NCBI GenBank assembly: GCA_007258455.2
Contig: VDFB02321240.1
Location: 1 to 64,000, forward strand
DNA length: 64,000 bases
Source: Sequoia sempervirens
Lineage: Eukaryota > Streptophyta > Pinopsida > Cupressales > Cupressaceae
Direction of reading: 5' to 3'
Shown: positions 22,961-34,385 of the stretch, piece after piece
Position numbering within the stretch: the stretch's first letter is position 1
How the letters are laid out: every line of letters begins with the position of its first letter
Position numbers and translations under genes: made by a program
Notes under the pieces: model-generated
What the model saw: the letters and a program-made list of their open reading frames with translations, nothing else
Databases searched by the model: none
Told to the model about the DNA's origin: nothing

Positions 22961-25935
22961 TTTTCTGCTTGTGGTTGATTATGACAAAAAGACTGGGGCA
23001 ATCACGCTCTTAGTATGAGTCATGATCATCCTTGTATGTGAATTCTTGTCTTACGTAATGGTACGACCATGCACACCTTGATCTATGTCATATCACGGTG
23101 TTTCTTGGCCATTACGATAGTCTACCCAATGATGATTAAGAGCAATAATTACTAATGTCCTATGGTAAAGCTTTGAAGGATTTGGTCTAAGAATTAACAT
23201 GCATTTTCATTGGTCTGGTCATCTCCTCTTCTTCAGTCTGGTCATCTGCTCTCATCAGTCTCATCATCTTCTCCCGTCCATCTCACAATAATATCCTGTG
23301 ACATCCAAAAACATATATGCATACATGATCATCTAAACATTGCATTAGGTCCATACATACAACATCCATAGCATCAAATCATATACATAATCACAAACAT
23401 TGCATTAAAATAATCATCAGCACTGCATCTTTTACTAAAATACATTATGCACATCATTATCATTATCATCTCATATAAATAAGCATTGCATCATCATGGC
23501 ATCAACATCACAAATAAGTATCATAGGACATACATGGCATCATAAATCAACATCATACATCATACATATAATTATGCATTAAATCAAAGAACCTCACATA
23601 ACACATGTAGGCCGCATCAAAACTGCATCATCATATAGTATCATTTGAAAAATGTACAATGTCACAGGATAAAGTCATGGGATATCCCAAAAATGGAGCT
23701 CGCAGGCTCAATAATATACATAGTGTGTCATAATAACAAAATGCCCCTAGGGTTGACTCTCATCATCCTCTCGTGGTGAAGAATGTGGCAGCTAAAGCTC
23801 TGTCACTGGCACTAAAATGATAGGTGGACCTGTAGCGACCTCTATCTGTGCTACCACTAGAACTGAGAAGGAAGGTGTCATCTCTACGGTAACAAACATC
23901 TGTGATGTCACTGTAGCCAGACTCTGAGAAGTAGAGGGATCAACCACTGGTGGCTGTACCTATACCGACCTCTACACTGAACCAATCGACCCATGACTGT
24001 GACCCAAATGGTGACTCGGGGTGTGTCGGCATGACTGATGTGACCTGTGCCCTGATGTGTGCCCTATCGAGGTAGACCCTCCAACACTAGTATGACTCCT
24101 ACTGCCACTAACACTACCTGATCTATGGCCACTGCCTATCCTCGACTGTGACTGAGATAAAGTAGGATCCCGTCGCTCTAGTGGCACTGCCTGCTCGTAT
24201 AGTGTCCTATAATGCCCCAATCTCATGCTCACTTTGGCCAACTCATAAGCCATGTCCCCTACAAGCCCTATGCATAACGCTGCAAACTTTGTGCACCACT
24301 GAGCTGAATTCTGCTAGCAGATCACTGCATGATCTCGCTCTACACGAGCCACCTCTAGCTCTCCCTGTAGTTCCTGGACTTGTGCCATGCTCTCATCTAA
24401 TCTTCATTGTAGGTCGGCCACTCTCTGATCTATCGTGGCATCCTGAGGCAACACTAAACTGGAGGGTACCTCCTCTCCCTCTACCATCCACCATCTGAGG
24501 AGTCTCTCGGCCTCATCCATGGCATCATCCTCATCGTCATCATCCTCTACCACCTTCTCCTTCTACTTTGACTGATTTCGACTTCGATTTCGACCTGATT
24601 TCGATTTGATTATTGATTTGATTTATTTATCTTTGAGTTTTGATTTTGTCGATCCTTATTGACGTCCGCCTATCCCTGCCTCCATCCCTCCCCCGACCTC
24701 TACCCCTATCACCACCTCTGCCTTCCCGTCTGGCCCTCGGCACACAAGGAATCACTGACCGCTTTTCCACAGGTGCTAACCTATTAGGATCTATCAACTA
24801 CACTGGCATGTGCGCCTGCCACCATAAATCATAATCTGCTGTGGTCCTAGGATCGACTGCTCCTCCACTCCAACCCCAGGCCTAGGTTACTAGCCCGTCA
24901 ATCTACTGCTTTGTAAATGCCACTGGGATGGTTGGCCCCCACACATACTCTCAAGAAAATCTGGCATACTCGGCTATCCTTGCAGGTACACCCTACTACT
25001 TTCTGAACTGCCTCAGGACACGCTGTGGTAAATACATCTCAATAATCAATGAAGTCTGCACTGTCCTGCCAATCAAATATCTGAACTGCCTGCACAGACT
25101 CAAGTGCTCATCCTCGTCATCCCATTGTCCACAGTCTCGGTACGGTCTCTAGATAAAAGATATCATCGTGTCGATACGATGCCGCCACCAACCTGTCTCA
25201 CCCATATGAGTCTGTTGTAATGCACCGGCATAGTAATAAGCATAAGGCATACCATCAGCCAACTATGGTCTGTCAATGGGAGGTGAGAATATGGATATGT
25301 GCTCCTAGACCCATATCATCATCAGCGTAGTCCCACACGAGATGCTCTCTCCTCTCCTATTAGCAACATCATGCAACTAGTGGTAGAGTGTCCCAAGTAA
25401 GCAAGGACCCCAAGCATAAACGGCCCTGTCTTGCCTCATGCCCACCAGGACGTCTCCCTAGCCAATAGGGAATACATGTCCCTGCCAATCGGGAACCAAA
25501 ATACCTACAATCAGAGTCACAAGGAATGCATCAAAGCGACCATAATGCTCTGCTAGGAACTCCCACCTGATCTCATGACCCTGGATGCCCAGTCTAGCAC
25601 CCTGATCTTGATAGTAGGCATGGAAGGTTTACTCACCATGTCGAGGGTTGTAGACGATCTGCTCCCCGTGAATCGGCACTCGCAAAATACGATAGACATC
25701 CTCTAAAGTAATGGCGGCCTCACCTGTCGGCAGGTGGAAGGAGCAGGTCTCTGAATGCCACCGCTCACACAACGCTGTCAGTAGTCCCCTGTTTGCCCGA
25801 CTGGTGGGCATGAAAGCAACATAGAATAATCCTAACTGCATCAATCGTCACCGCTCTCGCGGGCTCAACTGGTCAGCAAACTGAAACATCATTGGTCTGT
25901 TCTCACGGGTATAAATCGAGGCAAGCTGCCTCTGC

Positions 25936-26538
25936 AAAATGTCAGGCAAGTCATCAGAACACTTTGAGCAAATTGGTTAATATTATCAAAATGCATCTAA
26001 GGTTATGCAAACATCAAAACAAGCTCTAGACAAGTAAAAGGCAAATGCATCACAGTAAAGCAATTGCGTCTCAAAAAGTCAACTGCGTCGTTCCGTACAT
26101 CAAATGCAATCCAACATCACAGCTATGCTGTTTGATTCCTCAAATGCATTATATTATCGCACATTTTTGCATCAAGAAATTTGACAATTGAGTCACAACA
26201 AGGCGAATGCGTCACACCATAACAATTGCATCGGTCAAAATAGTGAATGTGTTCTAACTTTGTGATTGCGGCATTCCAGTAGTCAAATGCAACTCGATAG
26301 GTCACCTGCGTCACACTGTGTCAAATGTGGCACAAACCGCTGCTCTACCCTAATTTGTTTTCGCACTTGCATCACGACACATTGAATGCGTCGAACGCAA
26401 AATTGAATACATCGAACTCAAAATCGAATGTGTCGAACGTGAACACATATGCGTTGCGGCGCATTCGTTGTTCGCCCTAGAAACTAAAATTTGACACACA
26501 AAACAAAAAAATTACAAAGAGGGACAAGGGTACGTACC
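25936..26538 (-). other. Putative intron of the antisense PMD gene
   Basis: Donor G|GTACGTACC and acceptor TTTTGCAG|AGG flank about 600 bases with no open reading. The joined exons stay in phase 0 and read through into conserved PMD text. The intron is largely filled with the ~20-nt word array. Confidence 0.6.
26030..26470 (-). repeat. Degenerate ~20-nt word array, 3' block
   Basis: On the minus strand units such as CGACACATTCGATTTTGAG, CGATGTATTCAATTTTGCG and CGACGCATTCAATGTGT follow at 17-21 bases; on the plus strand the words appear as CAAATGCGTCA and GAATGCGTC. The core is the same as in the leader arrays but in opposite orientation. Confidence 0.65.
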
Positions 26539-26984
26539 GCTAGCTCCAAGCCCTCTAGCCTTCTGAAGGTTCGGACGATCTCATCGCGGTGCTCTGTCGC
26601 TAGAATCACCATCCTTGCTGCACTCCTTTTTGCTCTGAACTATCGAAATATGCAAAGTAAATAGTAGAAATGAATTGACTTTTACCCCTTTATCAACCTA
26701 TTTATAAGGTCAAAATGACATTTTTCAAACAAGGTTAATATTGGAAGGTCATTTGACCAAGTGTGACCACCTCGTGGGCTGTCCTACACATGTCTAAATC
26801 CAAAACCGACCGTGCCATTGTTTTTCTGGGTACCCAGTTGACTTATCGGGATCCTTTTCAAATTTTTCTGGTGCTAACCCAAAATTTGAAAAATTTCGTG
26901 AGGGGGAAATGATACTCTGTACCTTCACTAGGGCATATTCTCGACTTATTTTCTTTGTCACAATGCGACAAGCGACATTATGAC

Positions 26985-26998
26985 AAAGAGGGGCAAAA
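26985..26998 (+). promoter_or_regulatory. Polypurine tract of element B
   Basis: AAAGAGGGGCAAAA directly precedes the TG of the right LTR, where plus-strand DNA synthesis would be primed. Confidence 0.85.
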
Positions 26999-28209
26999 TG
27001 TAGACACCTAAAAATGACCTAGGCCTGCAAGCTTCATTTTTACCACTTTCATCCTAGCATAATTAAGACATTTAATTATGTCCTTGGTTCACATTCAACT
27101 ATTAATTAAATAATTTATAATTGTTTAATTAATTCATGTCTTTGCATTTTTCATGATTATTAAATCAATAAATTTTATTTATTTATTAAATACGTCATTA
27201 ATTTTCTAAGTCTTCTCTTAATTAAATAAATTTCTTAATTTATTTAATTACCCTTTGTCATATATTTCTTCCTAATTATTAAATAAATAAGTTTTATTTA
27301 TTTATTTAATATGTCACTAACTGTCATAATTAAATGAATTGATTAATTTATTTAATTAATTAGTCTTATCTTCTAAATTAAATAATTTAATTTAATTATT
27401 TAATTGCCTAAATTAATATTCCTCTCATTTTAAATAAAATAAATTATTTAAAATGTCATCACAATCTTAACTAATAGTTCACTTTGGTAAATAATTGAAA
27501 AATCAATTATTTATTATTTCACAAAAATCATTATTTTGAATTAACTCAATTCAAAATGGAAACTAATCTTCCAAAAATCAAGTAATCAGGCAGATTCTTT
27601 ATTTTCCAAATTTGATCTTCAATTTAGTCTTTATCTTCTTCTTTTTCAAAAATCTTTATTTTCTATTTATTTGTCTCATTTATTTTCCATCGTTGATCCA
27701 ATTATCTAAGATATTATCTTGACTGTTTGATTAATGAATTTGCCCTAACCCTAATTAGGGATTCTCAGGTTTAATCTGGACCTCTCATTCTAGGTCTTTC
27801 TTTGAATTTAATCTCATCCGTCCACTCAAAATTGGTTTTTCTATAAAAGACAATTTTGCTCATAATTTTGGGACTGATCATTTTTAATATAGGAATTATA
27901 GTCACTTTAGCATTGGTAGTCATTATTTTCATTTATCATATTGTCATAGACATAGGCATAATTTTATCAAATCCTTCAACATTTGCATAGGGCTTTGGCA
28001 TTATTATAGGTTGCTCAATTTGAAATCTGAGGGCCTCATTGACTTGCTGCAAACTAGGAGGTGTAACAAAGATGAACCATGGAAGATGAAGATTTTTGGT
28101 AGTATTACTCCTTTTATTTTCATTATATTTCCTGTGTGCTTTGTTATTTCATTGGATTTTGATTTTTTATGATTTAATAAGCTAACCCATCTAAATTTTC
28201 ATAAATACA
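26999..28209 (+). repeat. Right LTR of element B
   Basis: Starts TGTAGACACC, ends ATAAATACA and aligns with 9661-10867 over its full length. It is followed by the CCTTG target duplication at 28210-28214. Confidence 0.95.
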
Positions 28210-28214
28210 CCTTG
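28210..28214. repeat. Target site duplication CCTTG, right of element B
   Basis: Matches 9656-9660. Removing B plus one copy restores the reading of A's gag: the minus strand then reads QGQNSSNQG followed by YQNQNKGY without a shift. Confidence 0.95.
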
Positions 28215-29509
28215 GTTAGAGGAGTTTTGGCCTTGATAACCCCTTTGGTTATAATTGTTATGATTCTGATAATTACCCTGATTGTTATTGTTCTGATTAG
28301 GATAATTACCCTGGTTCTGAGAAGGGTTCAATCTAAGCTGAGCCATGTCATTTGTGACTTGAGACAGTGTTTTCTTTAAGGTCTCTACCTGATTTGTGAG
28401 TTGGACTATCCATTCACTTTCCACACTTTTAGCAACAGGTGGTTGACCACCATGATTTGGTGTTCCAATTTGGTTATGATGACCATGGGGACTTTAAGGA
28501 ACCTATGATTGTTGAAAGAAGTTAGGAGTTCCACTAGCGAAGAATGGCACAGGAGGTTGAGTTTGTAACTCAAGCATAGGCCCATAATGGGAAGGAGACA
28601 TTCTTGGGGCAGTATTGAATAGAGGGTTTGGGATATGCATCTAATACCCTATTGAAGGAAAACCTCCTCCCAAAATTCCTTGTTGAGAACTAACTTTTTG
28701 TTGCAACTTGATAGCCAAATGATAGACTTTAGACAGGGAATCAATATCAACTGGTTGATATGTCCTTTATAGGAATAAGCCAAGCAGGGGGTCTATAACT
28801 CTAAAGTATGCTTGAATGGCACTATTCTCAGCAACTAGATAGGGGTCCTACAATCTCCTATATAATCATTGAAACCTAGTATTGAACAAGGGCAAGGATT
28901 CATAGGGCTCCTTCCTAATGGAAGAAAATTGGTGATATAAAAGAGCTGGATCCACATAAACCCTGAACTAATTAATGAAAGCATTCTCTAAGTGTGTCCA
29001 GGTCATAATAGAACCTTGTGGAAGATTAAGATACCAGTTGTATGCCATATCCCCTAAGGAATAAGGGAACAACCTACAAACTACATCATGGTGAGCTATC
29101 TGAGCTCTAGTACAGGCATCCTTAAAAGCCTGTATGTGCTCTTCAGGACTCCTTGATTTGCCATGAATGTATTTGAGACAAAATTTCTTAGGATTCTTAG
29201 GCATATCATGAAAAACTCTAGGAATTAACCAACTGTTGAGCCAGCTGTTGTATGGGTTGAACCAACTATAATGACAATTGAGATGGATTTGGTGGTGGAT
29301 TGATGGGTATCCACTGGGGTATTGGTGAAAATCCTGGTGGAGTGAGCGGAGCTGATAAGGGTGGTATGATGGTTGCCCCAATCTTGTGACTCGTGTGCCT
29401 TATTGGGGTCTTGAGTTCTATCAAAGGTGGTGGATTTTCAGCTGATCGAAGGATTCTATGGGACCTTTCTGGTGAGAAAATCCCAGTATTATTCAGCTTT
29501 CCCTTCTAG
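28215..29509 (-). pseudogene. gag: Element A gag, N-terminal and central part
   Basis: The capsid domain is readable in the 137-codon frame 29381-28968: MPKNPKKFCLKYIHGKSRSP, EEHIQAFKDACTRAQI, FPYSLGDMAYNWYLNLPQGS and WTHLENAFIN. The segment down to 28430 holds pieces such as RKEPYESLPLFNTRF, then the coil and Asn-rich part (WIVQLTNQVETLKKTLSQV; NQNNNNQGNYQNHNNYNQ) at 28424-28215. The frame is the one used by protease and RT beyond the B insertion. The start codon is not clear because of damage between 29381 and the PBS. Confidence 0.82.
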
Positions 29510-29527
29510 GCCCTCCTTCTAGCGCCA
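29510..29527 (-). promoter_or_regulatory. Primer binding site of element A
   Basis: The minus strand reads TGGCGCTAGAAGGAGGGC just before gag. It begins with TGG as required for a tRNA CCA end and lies a few bases from a TG/CA LTR border at about 29537. The primer tRNA is not assigned. Confidence 0.65.
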
Positions 29528-29536
29528 GTTCTCTAT

Positions 29537-30880
29537 TGATGGTCCAAATAGCATAGCAACAGTTAAACAGAATATCACTATCCTGCTCTCTTGAAAGAGA
29601 AAGAATAACACATGGATATCTTAGCTCCCAATGTCTTTGTAGTTGGTTCTCAACTGTGTTGATTTTACTTAATGGTTGATGTGAACTATAATGTTCAAGG
29701 GGCCTGCTAGTGTTGAGCTTCTAGATTGTTCTAGGATCAAGCATGAATTTAAACCTATTTTAAATGGGGTTTTTAAAGAAATGTAAAAAGATAGATCAAA
29801 TTTTTGGTATTGAAAAGAATGATAATTCATATAACTTAACTAGACTTGTTACCTTTCAAGGAATTGTTAACTAAAACTGAAGAAAAAAAAACTTGTGATT
29901 AACACACAATTGCATTCATTCATAGTGTTGATTTCAACAATTGATTGCAAGTTACCATTTAAACAAAACACAAAATAAGATTTCATTCCTTGAAAGCTTT
30001 TAAAATCAAATTAATAACTCAAGATAAATACCATTATGGAACACAATATGAAGTAGGTTTGAATCTGGTTGCTCCTACTGTTGGTAAAACATATAAGCAT
30101 CATTTACAAATCTAGCACAATCACCAGTGTACAAAAACCCTATCTTCAGATTATTTCCATCTACACTAAGAAAACTGAAAGATACATTATTGGCTTTTAC
30201 TGAATCTAACTCCTAGCTAAGAAGACAAAAGAAGCTCCCATTACAAGAATTGGGATGCAGCTTTGTCTCTTCTACCCTTCAGAAAATTTGTACTCTTGAA
30301 AAAAAATCTATCTCTAGACCTGTCTACTCCATTATCTCCTCTCACTGTCTCTATTCCTTCTCTTTTCTTCTACTAACTTACTAACCTTCTATTTTATAAC
30401 CCTTTACAAAGAGGCAAGAATGCCATATATACAGAATATCACAAGAATGCGTTGTCCCCTATTTTAAGGTTTACAAAATATCTCACTTGGTTGCATGAGG
30501 GTTAGCCCTTAGATCTATTGAATAAAGTTGGTTCTTCCTTAACTGTGCATCCCTGCTGTCCATATTAGTGAAGGATTGTTCTGGGGATGATCTCATATCT
30601 TTTGTAGCTATAGCATTTACTTCTAGCCTCCATTTCCATCCTTGAACCCCCTTGCAGAGCTGCATTGAATGCCCTAAAGCATTACCATTAATATTGGTCT
30701 ACCCTTTTTCCATTCCACCCCAGCTATCACTGTGACTCACAGTTTCTTCCTCCTTCCTTTCAGAAAGTTGACCATCTTCCAGAAGTAGCATCAGACTTCC
30801 CGTTAGATCTGGACACCATTGTTCATCAAGCTACTCCATTAGCTCATTCACAGATCAGATCCACAGTAGTTGCATTATGT
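29537..30880 (-). repeat. Probable 5' LTR of element A
   Basis: Non-coding sequence next to A's PBS. On the minus strand a TATA-like CTGTATATATGGC lies at about 30424-30440. The upper border is a guess, because the 3' LTR that would define it is not seen in the window. No gene is supported here. Confidence 0.5.
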
Positions 30881-30959
30881 CAGTCTTCTTCACGGAGGTA
30901 GTCAACCAGTCCAACTATCACCGGTCCACCCCTTTAACCTCTTCTAATTGGGTGAACAT

Positions 30960-31385
30960 ACTCCACGTAAGACTCCCAGGTAGTCAACAGTTGTTTGGAA
31001 CGAATCACATGTCGGTGAGACACCATCGGTGTCTCCCCGATGTGATTACATTTTACAGCAGTTATCGGCGTAACATCTGCACTCGGCAAGACGTTACAGC
31101 GGGTGCTAAGAGTCATAGCGATAATCTTTTTCATTGGCAGGTTTGTCGCTATCGTCAAGACTTTATTCCATCGGCATGACATTACATTGAGCCCCCTCAT
31201 CCTTCAACGAGCACATTCCATCCTCGGGAGACTCCTTCGTGTCGGGAAGACCTTGATTGGTTGGCAAGACCTTTCACCGAAGACACTCCTTTTCACCGAG
31301 ACTCTGACGGATTGGTGAGACCTTACGCTGAACTTCCTCTACTCTCCCCGAGCCCATTTTGTTTCGGCAAGACTTCCTCGAGAGA
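30960..31385 (+). repeat. Degenerate array of TCGGCAAGAC-like words
   Basis: About a dozen variants of one ten-base word: GTCGGTGAGAC (31011), CTCGGCAAGAC (31082), ATCGGCATGAC (31170), CTCGGGAGAC (31214), GTCGGGAAGAC (31231), GTTGGCAAGAC (31258), CACCGAGAC (31293), ATTGGTGAGAC (31311) and TTCGGCAAGAC (31363). The block is richer in G, C and CpG than its surroundings and has no supported gene. Confidence 0.6.
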
Positions 31386-31609
31386 CATCTTCAGATAAAT
31401 AATTTGATCCTTCAAAATAGATTCCTCCATTAGTTCTCAAATAAAATATATTATAATAAAATACATTATTGCTTATGATTTTATTCAATTTTACTATGCC
31501 TTCATCTTTTAGCCAAAAGGAACCCAACCCTGGCTGAGCCAGAACCAAAATAGAACTAAAAACAACACCTAACTTTAATACCGGTGGGGGTGGGGCCAAA
31601 AAGGAATCA

Positions 31610-32345
31610 GAACCAGGACCAGAGTCAAAATGGGAACAAGATACAAACCAAATGCCAACCTCTCATACTGCTGTCCTAGCCCCGGCCCCGCAAAAAGGCA
31701 ACGACACAATTAGAAAACTCGACACCTGACCAAGTGATTGGAATCAGGACAAAACAAATGAACACAACGGAACCGGGACCGAAACCAAACCTGAACCAGA
31801 AACTTTTTCAAGTTTCAGGTTCAGATTCCGTTCCGATCCTGCCTCTGATGACACCCGAAAAAGACAAAGAAAAAGGACAAGAAAGAGAAGAAGAAAGGGG
31901 AGAAAATACCCCATGATGAAAAAAACAACAAAAATAAAAAGAACAAGACACGCGGAACCAGGATCGGAATAGAACCCGAACCTAAAACTTTTGAAAATTT
32001 CAGGGTTCGGTTCCAGTTCCGATTTTAGGTCCACAAGAACAATACAAAAAAAAGCCCAAGGAAGAGGGAAAAAACCCCAAGACACGGGACACAAAACGAA
32101 GAGGAAAATGACCAACCAAGAAGGGACAAAGGGAAAGGCAGAGTTGGGGCCGGGATGGAACCCGAACAAGAAACATTGACAGAGTTCAACATTCAGATTC
32201 AGCCCCGGACCCAGCTCCGAGAGAGAATGAAAAAATGAAAAAAATAGGAATTGTCAGAACTAGAACCGAGGACGGAACAAGATGAGAACTTGGATATAAT
32301 TCCAAGCTCGATATTGGTCCCAGTTCTACTTCTAAGAGAATAAAA
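31610..32345 (+). repeat. Tandem units each containing a GAACC/GGTTC palindrome
   Basis: Units begin near 31611, 31758, 31952, 32145 and 32258. The best one (31758-31845) has GGAACCGGGACCGAAACC...CTGAACCAGAAAC, a short loop, then GTTTCAGGTTCAGATTCC...TTCCGATCC, an imperfect hairpin. Unit 31952-32030 repeats it with GAACCCGAACC and GGGTTCGGTTCC. Purine-rich linkers (AGAAAAAGACAAG type) separate them. Confidence 0.65.
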
Positions 32346-32845
32346 GAAAAATTCCTAAGGTAGAAAAGAGAGGCCAAAGGGAAAAGAAAAGAACAAGGGG
32401 GACCCATTTTGTTTCACAATCAAACTAGGGTGGTTATGCAAGGCATAACACGATCAAATAAAACCCTTAGCTTGCACTTAGGTTACTCTTCCTAGTTCTT
32501 GAAATCAAACCATTAGTTATCTATCACCTCATCACTTGAGGTTCACCATCCTTGAGTTAGGGAAACATACCATTATCCTTGATTAGGGCAATCCTTTTGG
32601 AGTCCATCATCTCCTACATACCCTCTCTTGATCATTGGTCCTTGTGTCTATCCATCATAACACAAGTAAAGCCTTTACATCATAACCAGCTTTGGACCTA
32701 GAGTTTCCTTTAAGCTCTTGCATTCTTAGCTTTTCATATCATACCATACCATTTCCATATCCCATCTTAGAATCATATCCTTTTCATTACATCCTAGTTT
32801 TAGGTGTCATACATTATCTTGGGTTGAAAATTAGAACCTTCACCT
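32346..32845 (+). other. Anonymous sequence before element D gag
   Basis: No gene, LTR border or repeat recognised. By position it may be the end of element D's 5' leader. Confidence 0.5.
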
Positions 32846-34385
32846 ATGACCCCTAGAAAAAGAGAAAAATTGTTTCAAAAAGAAGGGAACCCTTGGGGAA
32901 GAGACTTTGATGGGGAAGATCACATTAGTGTTGCAACTAGTGAAACAAGTGAAATTGAGGATGAAGAAATAACCCAATCCACTATAAACGAAGCTCTTAA
33001 TGATAATAGATTCACTAAATGACTTATAGAGGTAGTGAAATGTAACCCACAACAATACTTCAAGGCCCTTGTTGATGAAGGATTCAAAATGCCTCCTTAT
33101 TTTTACATATCATTACTCACAATGAATGATCCACCTAAATATCTAGGTGAATCTAAGCATCCCAAAACAAACAACAATGGTAGAAAAAAAGATCATAGAC
33201 CCTTTTATCTACAACCTGGTTACAAGGGATCTTCGAAAACATCAAAACCTACACCTAAAAATGATCCTATTTTGGATGAGCTTAGAAAATTGAGACTAGA
33301 ATTGGACACTCTTAAGAAAAGTAAAATTTCATCCCACAAATTATCCATTGAAGATATATGTCCTTATCCCTTTGATCCAAGCATACCAATGCTACCTTTT
33401 CCTAAGCACTATGACATACCAAAACTTGACAAATATAATGGAAAAGGAGATCCTAAGGACCACTTAAGACAATTTTGTGCCACTAGCATGGAATTTGTAG
33501 TTGATGAAATGCACCTTATGAGATTATTCCCTCATAGTCTAGGAGGAGAGGCTATGGAATGGTTTTCACGATTACCCTGACTATCAAATCTTTTCAAGAA
33601 TTGGATGATAAATTTGAATCCAATTATAGTTTCAATTGTGACCTTAAAGTGAACATGAAAAACCTTTTCAACACCAAAAAAAAATGAGGTGAATCCTTTG
33701 TGTCATTTTTACAAAGATGGAGACATTTAACAAAACGATTACCTTATACCATTCTAGGCAAAGAATTTGTTGATCTCTTTTGTTGAAATTTGAACAAAGA
33801 AATTGGAAGGGAACTTCACCTCAAATTCTTGGATTCCTTTGATGAAGCCATAGAAATGGGATTTTGAATTGAACAAAATCTTATCGATGATGGGACAATT
33901 AAACTTAATAATGACAAATATCAGAAATCAACTTTGAACAACAAGACACCTTTTTGGGTTAAGAACAAGAATGTAGTCAATGATGGAGTTGTTGATGCAA
34001 AAAAAACTAAACCATCATCGCCTATCTACAATCTCGAAGGTCCATCTTCAAATAAAGGAAAGGAAATACAGAGAATTTTCCCTAATCGAATTTTGACACC
34101 ATTGGGACAATCACTTGAATCCACATTAAAATAACTTCTTGGAAATAATATTATAATACTACCTAAAATAAAGGAATATAATCCACGAGTCAAACCTCCA
34201 TGGTGGAATGAGGATCACTTTTGCGAATATCATAGAAATAAAGGACATAAGACTAATAGTTGCAATAAACTTCGACATTTAATATAGAACCTTATCAATG
34301 ATGGTAAGATAGCAGTTGATAGACACACTCCTTTTGGTAACTGTGATCACGAGTTATTTAAAAGCCCCCTCCCTAAGCATGAAAA
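32846..34385 (+). pseudogene. gag: Element D gag (B-like lineage)
   Basis: The ATG at 32846 starts MTPRKREKLFQKEG. Capsid text: YNGKGDPKDHLRQFCATSM, LFPHSLGGEAMEWFSRLP, GESFVSFLQRWRHLTKRL. The link WVKNKNVVNDGVVDAKK closely matches element B (WVKNKHVTNDGVVDAKT). The nucleocapsid knuckle is FCEYHRNKGHKTNSC. Breaks include an in-frame TGA at 33020, a frameshift near 33575 and several later stops. D is clearly related to B, but the nucleotide sequence is diverged. Confidence 0.85.

Larger units (their letters stand above)
21057..23640 (+). other. 3' non-coding region of element B, proximal part
   Basis: No supported plus-strand coding frame. It holds several degenerate repeats: A-rich AAAGTCCTAAAAAAAGACC units at 21540-21780; a paired block with AACTACG and TACGTAGG at 21821-22060; a duplicated block at 22275-22500; three ~95-base units at 22716-22960; and CAT-rich low-complexity sequence at 23290-23640. 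Confidence 0.65.
23641..26619 (-). pseudogene. Antisense plant mobile domain (PMD) gene inside element B
   Basis: On the strand opposite to gag-pol. ATG at 26617-26619 starts MVILATEHRDEIVRTFRRLE; the frame runs to ELA at 26539, followed by G|GTACGT. An acceptor TTTTGCAG ends at 25936. Joining the two keeps phase: ELA then RQLASIYTRENRPMMFQFAD. The PMD core follows: LGLFYVAFMPTSRANRGLL, CERWHSETCSFHLPTGEAA, ITLEDVYRILRVPIHGE, GRFDAFLVTLIVGILVPDW and DRAVYAWGPCLLGTLYH. After about 24850 come an Arg/Gly-rich and a Ser/His-rich tail. PMD is a plant domain shared by host genes (MAIN/MAIL) and transposable elements. Scattered stops (for example TGA near 25860 and 25626) show decay. The exact 3' end is not known. 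Confidence 0.75.
9661..28209 (+). mobile_element. Element B: complete 18.5 kb Tat-like Ty3/gypsy retrotransposon
   Basis: Both LTRs (9661-10867 and 26999-28209), PBS, PPT and a 5-bp target duplication are present, so the borders are firm. Order on the plus strand is leader, gag, protease, G-patch, spacer, RT, RNase H, second RNase H, integrase, then a ~5.9 kb 3' region with an antisense PMD gene. The coding part is broken by many stops and a few frameshifts, so it cannot act alone. B sits inside element A's gag in the opposite orientation. The domain order (RT, RNase H, archaeal-type RNase H, integrase, extra ORF) is that of the plant Tat group. Confidence 0.95.

Noticed and set aside
24181..25152. 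Plus-strand open frames in B's 3' region
   Set aside because: They lie opposite the antisense PMD gene and show no domain.
26999..28209. Independent solo LTR
   Set aside because: Its left partner, PPT and shared CCTTG duplication show it is B's right LTR.
31734..32407. Open frames on both strands of the hairpin array
   Set aside because: They follow from the purine/pyrimidine-biased repeat units; composition is low-complexity and no homology is recognisable.
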